In this document: piece after piece, positions 1-7,611 of the stretch
Layout of the letters: each line of letters opens with the position of its first letter
Numbering within the stretch: the stretch's first letter is position 1
Assembly (NCBI GenBank): GCA_019746975.1
Contig: JAIERK010000037.1
Span: forward strand, 1-32,583
From: Candidatus Obscuribacterales bacterium
GTDB lineage: Bacteria > Cyanobacteriota > Vampirovibrionia > Obscuribacterales > Obscuribacteraceae
Direction of reading: 5' to 3'
Length of the DNA stretch: 32,583 nucleotides
Notes under the pieces: generated by a model
Told to the model about the DNA's origin: nothing
Seen by the model: the letters and a program-made list of their open reading frames with translations, nothing else
Database searches by the model: none
Program-made: the position numbers and the translations under genes

Positions 1-62
1 TTTTCCCAGAGGCTTTTGCCGCTCACAGATCTAACCTTGGTTATGTTTGGGGCTAAAAGTTG

Positions 63-573
63 TCAAAGTCCCACTAGGGCGTTTCTCGCTTCCTCAAATG
101 TCCTGAAGAGACAGTGTTCATTCACATCAATTTCTGTAGCCAGCGAATTGCAAGACAACGGCGAGCACTCTGCAGACGAGTCAGCAGTATACGTCACGAC
201 ATCAAAGCCTTCCAGTGTTTTTTCTTTAGGCAAAATAACATTCGTAGGAAAAGCAGCATCAGACTTAAACTCTGACCAACTCTTGAGGTATTCATCGTAC
301 TGTTGTTCAAAGACCTCAAAGTAGAACAAAGTGCAGAAAGAGATATTGATACCTTCACTCCGCACAATTTCATCGAGTACTTCGATTGAGTCGAATAACC
401 AGTAACCTGTGCTTCCAGAACTTGATGTAGTCTGCAAAATCATCAGATGCACAATTGCTAAGCGAAAAGATATCAACTACCGAATCTGCCGCGATCCAAT
501 CAGGTCGAGGCACAACTTTTTTCAGCATGTAACCGGCTGGCTTCATTACTACTTCACTCGCTTGAGTTTCCAT
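63..573 (-). pseudogene. frameshifted hypothetical protein
   Basis: Two overlapping minus-strand frames together make one plausible protein of about 160 residues. The N-terminal part starts at ATG 573 or, more likely, at ATG 546 (MKPAGYMLKKVVPRPDW) and runs through SNCASDDFADYIKFWK. The C-terminal part lies in another frame from about GYWLFDSIEVLDE to LFRTFEEARNALVGL, ending at 63. The switch falls near 415-435, where one frame reads nonsense and the other becomes protein-like. I do not recognise a named domain; the acidic, compact, single-domain look resembles small immunity-type proteins, but that is only an impression. It starts 2 bases after the recombinase stop. It is either a real 1-base frameshift or a sequence error. 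Confidence 0.55.
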
Positions 574-980
574 TTCTGCTTCATCTCTGACATCTCCGCT
601 GGAAGAATTTCCACGTTCCGCGCCATGGATGCTTGTGCCGCTTCCATAGCTTGTTTCAGAGGATCAAAAGAAAGCCGTGAGTAAATCTGCGTTGCGGTCG
701 GCGATTTGTGTCCGAGAACTTTTCCGATAATCTGCAATGATTGATTGTTCATGGCCATATAGCTTCCTAGTGTCCTGCGTAAATCGTGCATCCGCAAATC
801 TTGTAAACCTGTGCGCTTCATGAATTTGCGCCAAGCAGTTTTCGGCTCTACAACATGTCCTGTTGCGCTCTTGCTCGGGAAAACCCACTCGTCAGTTTTT
901 TTGCGCTTGTCGTATCGGTCATTCAGTATGAACGCTCGGTTTTCAGTTTTTGCAACAGAGCCCCTAAGACTAATTTGTCT
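549..980 (-). pseudogene. tyrosine recombinase/phage integrase, C-terminal fragment
   Basis: The frame reads WVFPSKSATGHVVEP, then RMHDLRRTLGSYMA, then LGHKSPTATQIYSRL. These are the HxLRR box with the second catalytic Arg, the LGH box and the nucleophilic Tyr of tyrosine recombinases. The first catalytic Arg and Lys region and the whole N-terminal DNA-binding part are missing. The frame is open only to a TGA at 981-983. A neighbouring frame just upstream (HEDKLVLGALLQKLKTE, about 923-1000) looks like the continuation, so there is a frameshift near 925-935. The fragment then abuts the cytochrome c stop at 1041. About 140-160 residues remain of the usual 350-400. It is a relic of an integrated element and probably inactive. 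Confidence 0.8.
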
Positions 981-1040
981 TCATGCGCTACAGAATATCG
1001 GTGAAGGTCGACGAGCATGCCATGCTCGAAAAGGTTGCTG

Positions 1041-1407
1041 CTATTTGGGCGCCAGTGTAAATAAGAAATCCGTGATCTGCTTGATTTCCTTCGTCGACAG
1101 CTTAGATGGTGGCATTCGATACGCTGCTGGCTTGTAATGCTCGGATCCAAAGAAAATCAGCGATCCTTCTGAAACTCGCCTCTCAACAAAGGCACGGCTG
1201 CGCCGAGCTCCGACGCCATCCAGAGCTAGGCCGCGCCCTCCCGCGCCGCCGATAGAGTGGCACGCTGCACATGCTCAAGATGGGAGTTCCGCGTTCAATT
1301 AGTGATGGTGCAGTTGGCTTGAGTTCACCGGTCTTCTTCAATTGCATCACATTGCTTTGATAAATTGGATTTGTCCATTTCCCTGGTGAAAATCGCACAC
1401 TCAGCAT
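1041..1407 (-). pseudogene. c-type cytochrome, frameshifted
   Basis: The ATG at 1405-1407 overlaps the end of the upstream oxidoreductase (ATGCTGA), so the two were translationally coupled. The first frame gives MLSVRFSPGKWTNPIYQSNV and then LIERGTPILSM. One base off, at 1257-1271, is the haem-binding motif CAACH followed by SIGGAGGRGLALDGVG. The protein continues to EHYKPAAYRMPPSKLSTKE, where the Met of MPPS fits the distal haem ligand, and ends TDFLFTLAPK at 1041. The total span of 367 nt is 3n+1, consistent with one lost base just before the CxxCH. The size (about 122 residues) and motif order fit a class I soluble cytochrome c domain. No clear signal peptide is visible. It may have been the electron acceptor of the flavoenzyme next to it (inference). 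Confidence 0.75.
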
Positions 1408-2396
1408 GCACTTGAAAGAATAATCGCCTCGGCAGCCTTAGTCCCACTCAAATAGGCACCCTCCACTCTTGGTCCCGCACACCAATCGCCGCAATAAAAG
1501 ACGGCGGCGCCTCGGTCTGCGATGCACCCCCAGTCGGGCGTCGCAATTGGCAACGCGAACCTCCATTTTTGTATTTTCGCGAATTGGATCGAGGCAAGAG
1601 TGATATTGAATACAGTGGCGAACCTCTCAAGTAAAGACTTTTCGATCGTTTCGTTACTTTCGCCATAATTTCCCATGGACCAGTCAGGTGAAGCGTGAAT
1701 CACCCATCGCTCACCAGGACTGCGTCCCGGTTTACTGGAATCGCGCGCGACCCAAGAAATAACTTCATCATCGAGCCTGATACCATCAAAACTAAGATTG
1801 ATGCGGTCTGAGAAGGCAACTTGCAGTGCTAGACATGGCTTCATTTCGACATTTTCAAGCTGAGCATGAGGTCTGAGAAGAGCTGCTTGAGCTGGAGGCA
1901 TATTCAGCAAGAGGAAGTCAAAGTCAGCGAAGACGAATTCCTGATCGGTGCAATCATTATTAATACGACCTCTTACTGTCCACTTTTCATTCGACCTTGA
2001 AACTTCGGTCACAAAATGCGACATGCAGCAGTTCAAATCTCCGGACAATTGCTCAGCAAGCGCTCGCATAAGCGGAACTCCAACGTAGCGAGGCGACGCA
2101 GGTTCATCTTCGTTCAAGTGCCCTTCGGCTAATTGTCCGAATCTTCCATTCCACCGGGCCACTTTACGATCTTTCAAAAGAGGCAGCAGAAATTGCCTGA
2201 ATCTAGGACCCCTTGCCGTGAAATATTGTGCGCCGTAGTCGAAGCTGTAGCCATCACGGTCCCGCGAGGCTAAGCGGCCGCCGGGAAAACGTCCTTTGTC
2301 GAAAAGTTTGACTGTAAATCCGTTTTTCGAGAGCACTGCTGCGCAAACGAGTCCAGATATACCAGCACCGACTATAGCAATCGCAGGAGTTTTCAT
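1401..2396 (-). CDS. renalase-like FAD-dependent oxidoreductase (COG3380 type)
   Basis: This 331-residue flavoprotein has an N-terminal dinucleotide fold, VGAGISG at residues 9-15, followed by the FAD ribose acidic/GR region (LFDKGRFPGGRLASR). A conserved segment FDYGAQYFTARGP follows. The C-terminal FAD motif reads YCGDWCAGPRVEGAYLSG. Length and motifs match the bacterial renalase/COG3380 group within the amine-oxidase superfamily. Characterised bacterial members oxidise wrong-isomer dihydro-NAD(P) back to NAD(P)+; the substrate here is unproven. No signal peptide is visible, so it is probably cytosolic. It lies between a NUDIX hydrolase (81 nt upstream, same strand) and the coupled cytochrome c relic, so the three probably formed one transcript. 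Related genes often sit beside photolyases in light-induced clusters. Confidence 0.85.
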   Translation of the reverse strand: MKTPAIAIVGAGISGLVCAAVLSKNGFTVKLFDKGRFPGGRLASRDRDGYSFDYGAQYFTARGPRFRQFLLPLLKDRKVARWNGRFGQLAEGHLNEDEPASPRYVGVPLMRALAEQLSGDLNCCMSHFVTEVSRSNEKWTVRGRINNDCTDQEFVFADFDFLLLNMPPAQAALLRPHAQLENVEMKPCLALQVAFSDRINLSFDGIRLDDEVISWVARDSSKPGRSPGERWVIHASPDWSMGNYGESNETIEKSLLERFATVFNITLASIQFAKIQKWRFALPIATPDWGCIADRGAAVFYCGDWCAGPRVEGAYLSGTKAAEAIILSSAC

Positions 2397-2476
2397 AGAT
2401 GCTGAACCAACTTTCCCTCAACTGCTAAAGAAACTAGTTGCGCTGAAGCCGAGTTCCGCCGCCGATGTTTTTGCCG

Positions 2477-3115
2477 TCAGATGGGCTGCGCCGCACGACT
2501 TTGAGGCACCAAGGCCGCCCGGAGCAACTCAGGACGCTCTAACATCAGGTAGTGAAACGCGGTGATCACCAGCGAGTGCGTGATTATGCCACTTCGAATC
2601 AATGTGTTTATGTTGGTCAGAGGAACCTTGCTGTTCAAGATCTGTTCGGTCCCGGTACTATCGAAGCGGGGCGCCTCTACTTGACTAACCCCCTCGGCGA
2701 GGAAAGTGTAGCACAAGTTGTTCTGCATCGCCGGATTGGGGTGGTTCTTTCCGAGGTAGGACCAGCGTTCAGCGACGCTACCAGTCTCCTCTCTCAACTC
2801 ACGAACGGCTGCAGAGAGCGGGTCTGCATCTGTACTATCGACACAGCCTCCGGGGATCTCGAGGGTGAGGTCCGCTATTCCATGGCGAAACTGTCGGACT
2901 AGTAGCACTTCTGCGTGGTCCGTGATGGCGATGATGTTGACCCAGGATGCGCAGTCCAGAGTAAAGAACCGCCCCTTCTTCTCCTCGACAGAGCGGCTAG
3001 CAGCAATGACCCTGTTGACCGCGAAGATTTTGCAGTCCGCCAATAATTCAGTCGAGAGGGTCTTCCACGAGAGAAACTCAAGTTCCTTTGATAAATTCTT
3101 AGCGGGCTTTTCCAT
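2477..3115 (-). CDS. NUDIX hydrolase, ADP-ribose pyrophosphatase-like
   Basis: I place the start at ATG 3113-3115 (MEKPAKNLSKELEFLSWKTL), giving 212 residues. The reading frame is open about 33 codons further, but that stretch is basic and not family-like. The NUDIX box is EIPGGCVDSTDADPLSAA followed by VRELREETGS; the REL-x-EE-x-G core that binds the divalent metal is intact. The early Glu is replaced by an Asp/Ala stretch, as seen in several members of this subgroup. The region before it (VLLVRQFRHGIADLTLEIPGG) is typical of ADP-ribose/nucleoside-diphosphate-sugar hydrolases. It probably cleaves a nucleotide diphosphate derivative in the cytosol. A role in NAD(P) or ADP-ribose clean-up would fit the adjacent renalase-like gene (inference). 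Confidence 0.85.
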   Translation of the reverse strand: MEKPAKNLSKELEFLSWKTLSTELLADCKIFAVNRVIAASRSVEEKKGRFFTLDCASWVNIIAITDHAEVLLVRQFRHGIADLTLEIPGGCVDSTDADPLSAAVRELREETGSVAERWSYLGKNHPNPAMQNNLCYTFLAEGVSQVEAPRFDSTGTEQILNSKVPLTNINTLIRSGIITHSLVITAFHYLMLERPELLRAALVPQSRAAQPI

Positions 3116-3225
3116 CTTTGAAGTGCCTGAAGACTGAGGGTCTAAGCGCTGTTGCCTTACGAGTATCCTTAACGTCAGTGAACGGCACGTGAACAGTTGA
3201 GGCCTACCACCCACAATGCAATGAC

Positions 3226-3582
3226 CTATAGTCTTCCGTTTTGAATCATTTCTTTGACTTGACTTACTCCCTCGTAAATTTCTTCCATGAGCTCCGCAGG
3301 GCGACTTTCCAGGTTTCGTAACATCATTTGCATTCTATGGTCGGCAGCAAACGATTCGCGATTTCGTGAGAGGAAATTCCAGTAGAGTGTGTTGAACGGA
3401 CAAGCTTCGGCGCTCGCTGCTTTTTTCGGATCGTAATCACAGCTTTTACAATAGCTCGACGTGAGATTGATATAGTTCGCCGATGCGGCATATGGTTTCG
3501 TTACCACATAACCTCCATCAGCATGCAGACGCATGCCGATAACATTTGGTACCATGACCCAATCGTACGCGCCGACGTACAT
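3226..3582 (-). pseudogene. iron-sulfur bacterial photolyase/cryptochrome (PhrB-type), C-terminal stub
   Basis: Only about 118 of the usual ~500 residues remain. The stub reads MYVGAYDWVMVPNVIGM, LHADGGYVVTKPYAASANYI, then SYCKSCDYDP and EACPFNTLYWNFLSRN. Three cysteines are spaced CxxC-x12-C, exactly the spacing of Cys438, Cys441 and Cys454 in the 4Fe-4S (6-4) photolyase PhrB of Agrobacterium. The fourth ligand lies in the lost N-terminal part. Upstream the frame stays open a short way (LIFYC) but loses family similarity, so the gene was cut near 3585. It cannot bind its antenna chromophore or make a full FAD pocket. It shows that this locus once carried a light-dependent DNA repair or photoreceptor gene, in line with the LOV kinase and folE nearby. 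Confidence 0.85.
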
Positions 3583-3641
3583 GCAATAGAAAATCAGTTT
3601 ATATTTTGGAGAGCAGGGCAGGTGTAAAAAGTGATTTCAAT

Positions 3642-3974
3642 TTATAGTACTGCGGTAGTATCACCAGCGATGTCAGTTGACTCTATTTCGTCCTCGTCGT
3701 CCGATGCTCTGCAAGATGAATTCTGAACTGGCAAGGTGAACCAAAGAGTCGAGCCACGGTCTTCTTCGCTATCAACCCCGATCTTGCCGCCATGCTGTTC
3801 CATTATGGACTTGCAAACTGAAAGAACCAATCCGAATCCCTGCCCTCTTTTACTGTCTGACTTCGCAACCTGCATAAACTTGTGAAAAACCTGTGTCAGC
3901 ATTGAGCGAGGTATTCCTCGCCCAAGATCAATAACGCTTATCTTAACCAGGTCCCCAGATGTTTCAGCGTCGAT
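3642..3974 (-). pseudogene. sensor histidine kinase, C-terminal ATPase fragment
   Basis: The open stretch, bounded upstream by an in-frame TAA at 3975-3977, starts inside an HATPase domain. It reads VKISVIDLGRGIPRSML (G1 box), then FMQVAKSDSKRGQGFGL (F/G2 boxes), then SIMEQHGGKIGVDSEEDRGS and TLWFTLPVQ. The dimerisation/H-box and N-box parts are absent, so it has no phosphorylatable His. The acidic tail EDEIESTDIAGDTTAVL is not part of the family. It lies 59 nt from the photolyase stub on the same strand. Both lack their N-terminal halves, so rearrangement with deletion is likely. It is similar to, but clearly distinct from, the ATPase domain of the LOV kinase at 5.8-7.0 kb. Confidence 0.8.
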
Positions 3975-4014
3975 TTAGTTCAGGTGGTGAAAACCTACCG
4001 AGGGGCAGCCGACG

Positions 4015-4272
4015 TTGTCGATCAATGTACTATCGCACCCACTTCCAGTGCGCATCATTGAGGAACTAAGAACGCAAGAACTCACAGTTGGCGCTCTAAA
4101 GGATATTCTCGAGATATCCCCTGCGGCCGCTTCCCAACAGCTATCGATTTTGCGCAGTCACGGAATTGTTGTGGAAAATAGGCAGGGGCGTAACGTCTAC
4201 TACCATCTTTGGCAGCCTGGAAGAGCCAGGTGGAGCATGGATGGATTGAAGTTTATCGGGCCGAACCAATAG
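4015..4272 (+). CDS. ArsR/SmtB-family winged-helix regulator
   Basis: The 85-residue frame reads VLSHPLPVRIIEELRTQELT, then VGALKDILEISPAAASQQ, then LSILRSHGIVVENRQGRNVYYHL. This is the ArsR winged helix, with recognition helix around SPAAASQQLSILR and a wing around RQGRNVYYHL. No ATG is available. A TTG at 4015 with GAGGGG at 4000-4005 is the best start; an in-frame TGA at 3988 limits extension. Compared with the family it lacks the first ~10-15 residues, and no metal-binding Cys set is visible. It lies divergent to the decaying minus-strand block and upstream of a kinase relic. It may be a functional small repressor or another truncated gene. No target can be assigned. Confidence 0.65.
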   Translation: MSINVLSHPLPVRIIEELRTQELTVGALKDILEISPAAASQQLSILRSHGIVVENRQGRNVYYHLWQPGRARWSMDGLKFIGPNQ

Positions 4273-4389
4273 GAAGTCCAGAAAATAGCTTTAGTTATAG
4301 AAAATGCCCGCAATGCCTGGAGTGCAGATACTCCCGAGCCAAAGAAGCCTTCAACAAAACCAAGAAAGCGACGAAACTAATTTGCGCGG

Positions 4390-4682
4390 CGATTTAAACA
4401 CCCTAACATTGTGCAAAGTGCCGAGTGACGAAAGTGTTTTTGAAACTGCTACCGCCGGTGGCACCATCTGGGGAAGTCCGGCTTACATGAGTTAGGGTCA
4501 AGGAGCGTTCGGATACTTACGCGCTTGGATGTGTTTTCTTCGCGCTGCTTAAGGGAGCTCCGCCATTTTGCGGCGCCACTGCTCTCGAAATCATTGAGCA
4601 CCTCAACTCGGCTCCTCCGGCAACTATTAGCATTGCTGGCTGCGTTAACTGCGACCGGTCTATTTCTCGTTGTCTCGTATAA
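4390..4682 (+). pseudogene. Ser/Thr protein kinase relic (three frames)
   Basis: Three pieces of a Hanks-type kinase occur in the right order but in three frames. At 4390-4428 there is RFKHPNIVQSAE followed by a stop, the piece after helix C. At 4460-4495 there is GTIWGSPAYMS followed by a stop, the activation segment ending in the Ser-Pro-Glu-type motif. At 4503-4682 there is ERSDTYALGCVFFALLKGAP, then PFCGATALEIIEHLNSAPPA, the C-lobe helices. The catalytic HRD and DFG loops between the first two pieces are missing. This is a degraded copy, related to but not derived recently from the kinase at 24.2-26.3 kb. It has no open frame worth translating. Confidence 0.75.
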
Positions 4683-4978
4683 ACGTTCGCTCGAAAGAGA
4701 ATTGAGCCTCTCTGCTCGTTTACACGCATTTGGTGGCATCCTATCCAGCCTGCAGACTGACAGGGTGTCGGCTCAACGTGTTCACTGGTTGGTCACATTG
4801 CTCTCGTAAGTTAGCTGGAGTGGCAGGAGGTTGACCTGACCCGAAGGTCTGGCTAGAACGTGTTTTGTTGAAAATCAAATCAAGTCCTGGTGGCGCACTG
4901 TCACCGGCGCGACCTAGGCCCGCGTAATTAGTAAAAGGTGCAGGAGGTTCCGGTCGGAACACCTACGAGGATGAAGAA
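4683..4978. other. intergenic stretch upstream of SDR
   Basis: I see no gene here. The sequence GCAGGAGGTT occurs twice (4823-4832 and 4940-4949). The second copy overlaps a small hairpin (GTTCCG-GT-CGGAAC, 4947-4960) about 20 bases before the SDR start. It may be an old ribosome-binding site or leader structure; no promoter is convincing. Confidence 0.3.
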
Positions 4979-5770
4979 ATGTCTACGAGTAAAGAACTTG
5001 AGAAATCACACAGCGGGGGATCCGACGATGCTAGCAGAGTCTATGTCGTACTAGGGGGGACTGGTGGGATAGGAAGTCGAGTGGCGTCGTTGCTGAGAGG
5101 GGCTGGTCACGAGGTCGTCGTGTCAGGTCGAGACCAGGCGAAGTTGGAGCGGCTCGAATCGAATCTAGGTGTGATTCCGTTTACTCATTCTCGGAGCGGG
5201 TGCGAAGACATAGACAGCTGCATCTCCGCGACCGTAGAGAGATTCGGCCGCCTAGATGGCGCCGTCAATTGCCTGGGATCGGTCCTGCTCAAACCTGCGC
5301 ACCGAACCAGCGACGAAGAGTGGAGTTCGACTATAGAGATGAACCTCACCACGAGCTTCAGACTGATTCGGGCGGCTGTCTCTGCTATGCTCAAATCGGG
5401 CGGGTCTATAGTACTGATATCTTCTGCAGCAGGTCTGACCGGCATGCCTAACCATGAAGCTATAGCAGCTGCAAAGGCAGGAGTAATCGGTCTATGTAAG
5501 TCTGCTGCCGCATCATACGCCAGACGTGCAATCCGCATCAACAGCATCGCACCAGGATTGGTGCAGACCACGATGACCAGAGACCTTATTGCCAGCGAAG
5601 AAAATCGCCACGCATCTGAATGCATGCATCCCATGGGTCGACTTGGCACACCTGAAGATATCGCTGAAGCGGTGGTCTGGCTTCTTTCATCAAAATCTTC
5701 CTGGATTACTGGGCAAGTCCTCAGCGTAGATGGCGGTCTAGCTAACCTGAAACCCCAGAACCGTCGCTAG
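4979..5770 (+). CDS. short-chain dehydrogenase/reductase lacking the catalytic Tyr
   Basis: This 263-residue classical SDR has the cofactor motif GGTGGIG at 26-32, NCLG at 97-100 (NNAG position), the structural Asn in MNL at 121-123 and the catalytic Ser in ISSAAG at 147-152. Where S-x12-Y-x3-K should give YxxxK, the protein reads IAAAK: Ile162 replaces Tyr and Lys166 is kept. The C-terminal motifs INSIAPGLVQT and ITGQVLSVDGGL are intact, so the fold is probably sound and NAD(P) probably binds. A subgroup of SDRs with HEAIAAAKAG in this place exists, so this is likely a family trait rather than a fresh mutation. It starts at ATG 4979 with GAGG at 4967-4970. SDRs accompany photolyase/folE genes in light-induced clusters; its substrate is unknown. 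Confidence 0.9.
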   Translation: MSTSKELEKSHSGGSDDASRVYVVLGGTGGIGSRVASLLRGAGHEVVVSGRDQAKLERLESNLGVIPFTHSRSGCEDIDSCISATVERFGRLDGAVNCLGSVLLKPAHRTSDEEWSSTIEMNLTTSFRLIRAAVSAMLKSGGSIVLISSAAGLTGMPNHEAIAAAKAGVIGLCKSAAASYARRAIRINSIAPGLVQTTMTRDLIASEENRHASECMHPMGRLGTPEDIAEAVVWLLSSKSSWITGQVLSVDGGLANLKPQNRR

Positions 5771-5840
5771 TATTTACCAGTTTCAGGCGACATGTGTTCC
5801 ATATGCACCATGGAAAGTTTATTGCTATGCTGAGAGCGTT

Positions 5841-7010
5841 ATGAGCAAAGACAACGAAGGCGAAAAGATAGAGCAGCCGGAAAAAGGGCTCAAAACAAGC
5901 TGCTCACCCTTCTTAGGCACCTACAAGAGCACGAGTGAAAAACTTCTGGTGCTGGAGCGTGCACTGATCTCCGCCTGCAACGGGATTGTAATAACCGACC
6001 CTTATCAGAGAGATAATCCGATTATATATGCGAACCCGAGCTTCCTACAGCTGACGGGCTACTCCAGGGAAGAGGTGTTGGGACAAAATTGTCGTTTTTT
6101 GCAAGGCGATGATAGGCGACAGGAGGCTGTGAAAGATCTTCGCATGGCGATAGATGAGGAGCGCTCCATCACTGTGGTCTTGAAAAACTACAGGAAAAAC
6201 GGTTCGCTCTTCTGGAATGAGCTAACGGTTTCGCCAGTTCACGATGAATCTGGCAGACTTATCAATTTCATAGGAATCCAAAATGACATCTCCGCAAGAA
6301 TGGAGGCGGATCAGAGAATATCGGAGTTTTACTCTATGGTGTCTCACGAGTTGCGAACCCCTCTGACCTCAATTCGCACCTCCCTGGGTCTTCTCGAGGA
6401 GGGCACTGGCGGACCTCTGTCCAGAGAATCATACAAGCTCGTCGAGATCGCTTTCCGAAATACAGACAGACTGGTTAGGCTCGTAAACGATATTCTGGAT
6501 TTCCGCAAGATTCAGGCTGGTAAGTTAGAGCTTCACTCGGAAGATCTTCTCGCTAGAGAAGCAATCGAGCAGGTGACCAATGAGCTGGAGTCCACAGCTA
6601 AAGAAAAGCAGATCACATTCGAGATCTCCATCAACTTCGAGAAGAAGTTCAAAGCAGATCGAGACCGCATAGAGCAAGTCTTGACCAATCTCGTCGGCAA
6701 CGCAATCAAGTTTTCGCCAGAAAGAAGCAAAGTAATCATCCAGGCAGATTATGGCAGGGATGGTTTCGTATGCTTCACGGTCCGCGACAGTGGACCTGGC
6801 ATACCCAAAAGTGAGTTTAATAAGTTGTTCCAGAAGTTTCAGCAACTAGACGCCTCGGACAAGCGAAGAAATGGCGGCACAGGTCTGGGTCTGGCTATCT
6901 CCAAAGCACTGGTCGAGATGCACGGTGGTAGTATCGGTGTGGACAGTAAGGTTGGTAACGGGAGCGCCTTCTGGTTCGAGGTTCCGATCGAATCAATGAG
7001 CAATTCCTAA
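5841..7010 (+). CDS. LOV-domain (blue-light) sensor histidine kinase
   Basis: The 389-residue soluble kinase has an N-terminal LOV/PAS domain (about residues 35-150). It carries the diagnostic GQNCRFLQG at 81-89; Cys84 is the residue that forms the photo-adduct with FMN in LOV proteins. NYRKNGSLFWNELTVSPV and FIGIQNDIS also match LOV consensus. A short linker leads to the HisKA domain with FYSMVSHELRTPLTSIR (phospho-acceptor His169). The HATPase follows, with the N box (NLVGNAIKFSP, 283-293), G1 (DSGPGIP, 316-322) and G2 (GGTGLGL, 345-351). No membrane segment is present, so it senses light or flavin redox state in the cytosol. No response regulator is adjacent. The OmpR-type regulator at 13.2-13.9 kb is the nearest candidate partner (inference). 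Confidence 0.95.
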   Translation: MSKDNEGEKIEQPEKGLKTSCSPFLGTYKSTSEKLLVLERALISACNGIVITDPYQRDNPIIYANPSFLQLTGYSREEVLGQNCRFLQGDDRRQEAVKDLRMAIDEERSITVVLKNYRKNGSLFWNELTVSPVHDESGRLINFIGIQNDISARMEADQRISEFYSMVSHELRTPLTSIRTSLGLLEEGTGGPLSRESYKLVEIAFRNTDRLVRLVNDILDFRKIQAGKLELHSEDLLAREAIEQVTNELESTAKEKQITFEISINFEKKFKADRDRIEQVLTNLVGNAIKFSPERSKVIIQADYGRDGFVCFTVRDSGPGIPKSEFNKLFQKFQQLDASDKRRNGGTGLGLAISKALVEMHGGSIGVDSKVGNGSAFWFEVPIESMSNS

Positions 7011-7289
7011 TCTCCCGCAGGGAGTGGAGAAAGCAATCGTCAAATCGTCAGCTTCTTGATTCCCTGCGCTCATGGCAGCCTTAATTGAATTGTCATCATC
7101 CAATAAAAGTTAGCTCTGCCTTTGGTTATGGGTCGTGTTTATAAAAAGCACGTTCACTCAGTTTTCCCGATATTAAGGCGATAATTGAGAAGCTTCAGTT
7201 AAGCGCTTGAGCAGACAGAAGACGGGCATTGCTAGCATGGCTGCTTCTTTCGGCAACTAGACTCCAGGAATATCGACTGTGGAACTTCC

Positions 7290-7325
7290 AAAAATTCGTG
7301 TGCGTTCGAACGCACACAAAAATTC
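7290..7325. repeat. 20-bp perfect palindrome flanked by 8-bp direct repeats
   Basis: GTGTGCGTTCGAACGCACAC (7298-7317) is a perfect palindrome. It is bracketed by identical direct repeats AAAAATTC at 7290-7297 and 7318-7325. It could be a strong dimeric-regulator operator, or a tiny insertion whose target site was duplicated. It is not followed by a T-run and has no loop, so it is a poor terminator. Confidence 0.8.
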
Positions 7326-7375
7326 TGAGTTTTCTGGACTCTGATAATGCGTCCGCCCCGCTAGATGAGTCAAAG

Positions 7376-7402
7376 CAGTTGCCTCGCAGTTGCCTCGCAG
7401 TT
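7376..7402. repeat. 11-bp tandem duplication
   Basis: CAGTTGCCTCG occurs twice in tandem (7376-7386, 7387-7397), followed by a partial third copy CAGTT (7398-7402). It lies just before the desaturase-like relic. It is probably a slippage duplication. Confidence 0.8.
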
Positions 7403-7413
7403 CCAGCCTAGAC

Positions 7414-7527
7414 CGCTGGATTCCATTCATTTTTCTTCATCTCACATGCTTGCTCGTTCTCGTCGTCGGCTGGAGTCCCTTGGCGCTGACCCGCTGCCTG
7501 GTGCTGTACGGCAGAATTCTTTATTCA
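7414..7527 (+). pseudogene. acyl-CoA/fatty-acid desaturase N-terminal relic
   Basis: The translation RWIPFIFLHLTCLLVLVVGW, then SPLALTRCLVLYGRI, resembles the N-terminal membrane segment of delta-9-type desaturases (IPF-x3-HL-x-CL and GWSP-x-AL-x5-LY). In intact enzymes this is followed directly by the first His box (HRYFSHR). Here the frame runs into unrelated residues, so all His boxes and the active site are gone. The frame stays open by chance into the next gene, which has its own ribosome-binding site. Desaturase-like genes occur in some light-regulated lipid clusters, so the relic may belong to the same island (inference). Confidence 0.5.
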
Positions 7528-7598
7528 CCAGCGTTTTGCCGAACCTGGTCATACGATATTCACAAATCTCTGACATTATCAGAGTACGCAACAGGTTC

Positions 7599-7605
7599 AG
7601 GAGGT
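7599..7605 (+). promoter_or_regulatory. ribosome-binding site AGGAGGT that fixes a start
   Basis: A near-perfect Shine-Dalgarno AGGAGGT lies 6 bases before ATG 7612. It shows that the gene starts there and not at the much earlier codon at 7390 that the open frame allows. Confidence 0.8.
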
Positions 7606-7611
7606 CAGGAA

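Larger units (their letters stand above)
7011..7413. other. intergenic region with palindromes
   Basis: No gene is supported. Just after the LOV kinase stop is a short hairpin CTCCC-GCA-GGGAG (7012-7024) without a T-run. The region also holds a 20-bp palindrome flanked by 8-bp direct repeats and an 11-bp tandem duplication, listed separately. Confidence 0.4.

Noticed and set aside
7390..7611. N-terminal extension of the 122-residue hypothetical gene
   Set aside because: A strong AGGAGGT at 7599-7605 serves ATG 7612, and the upstream part matches a desaturase rather than the downstream protein.
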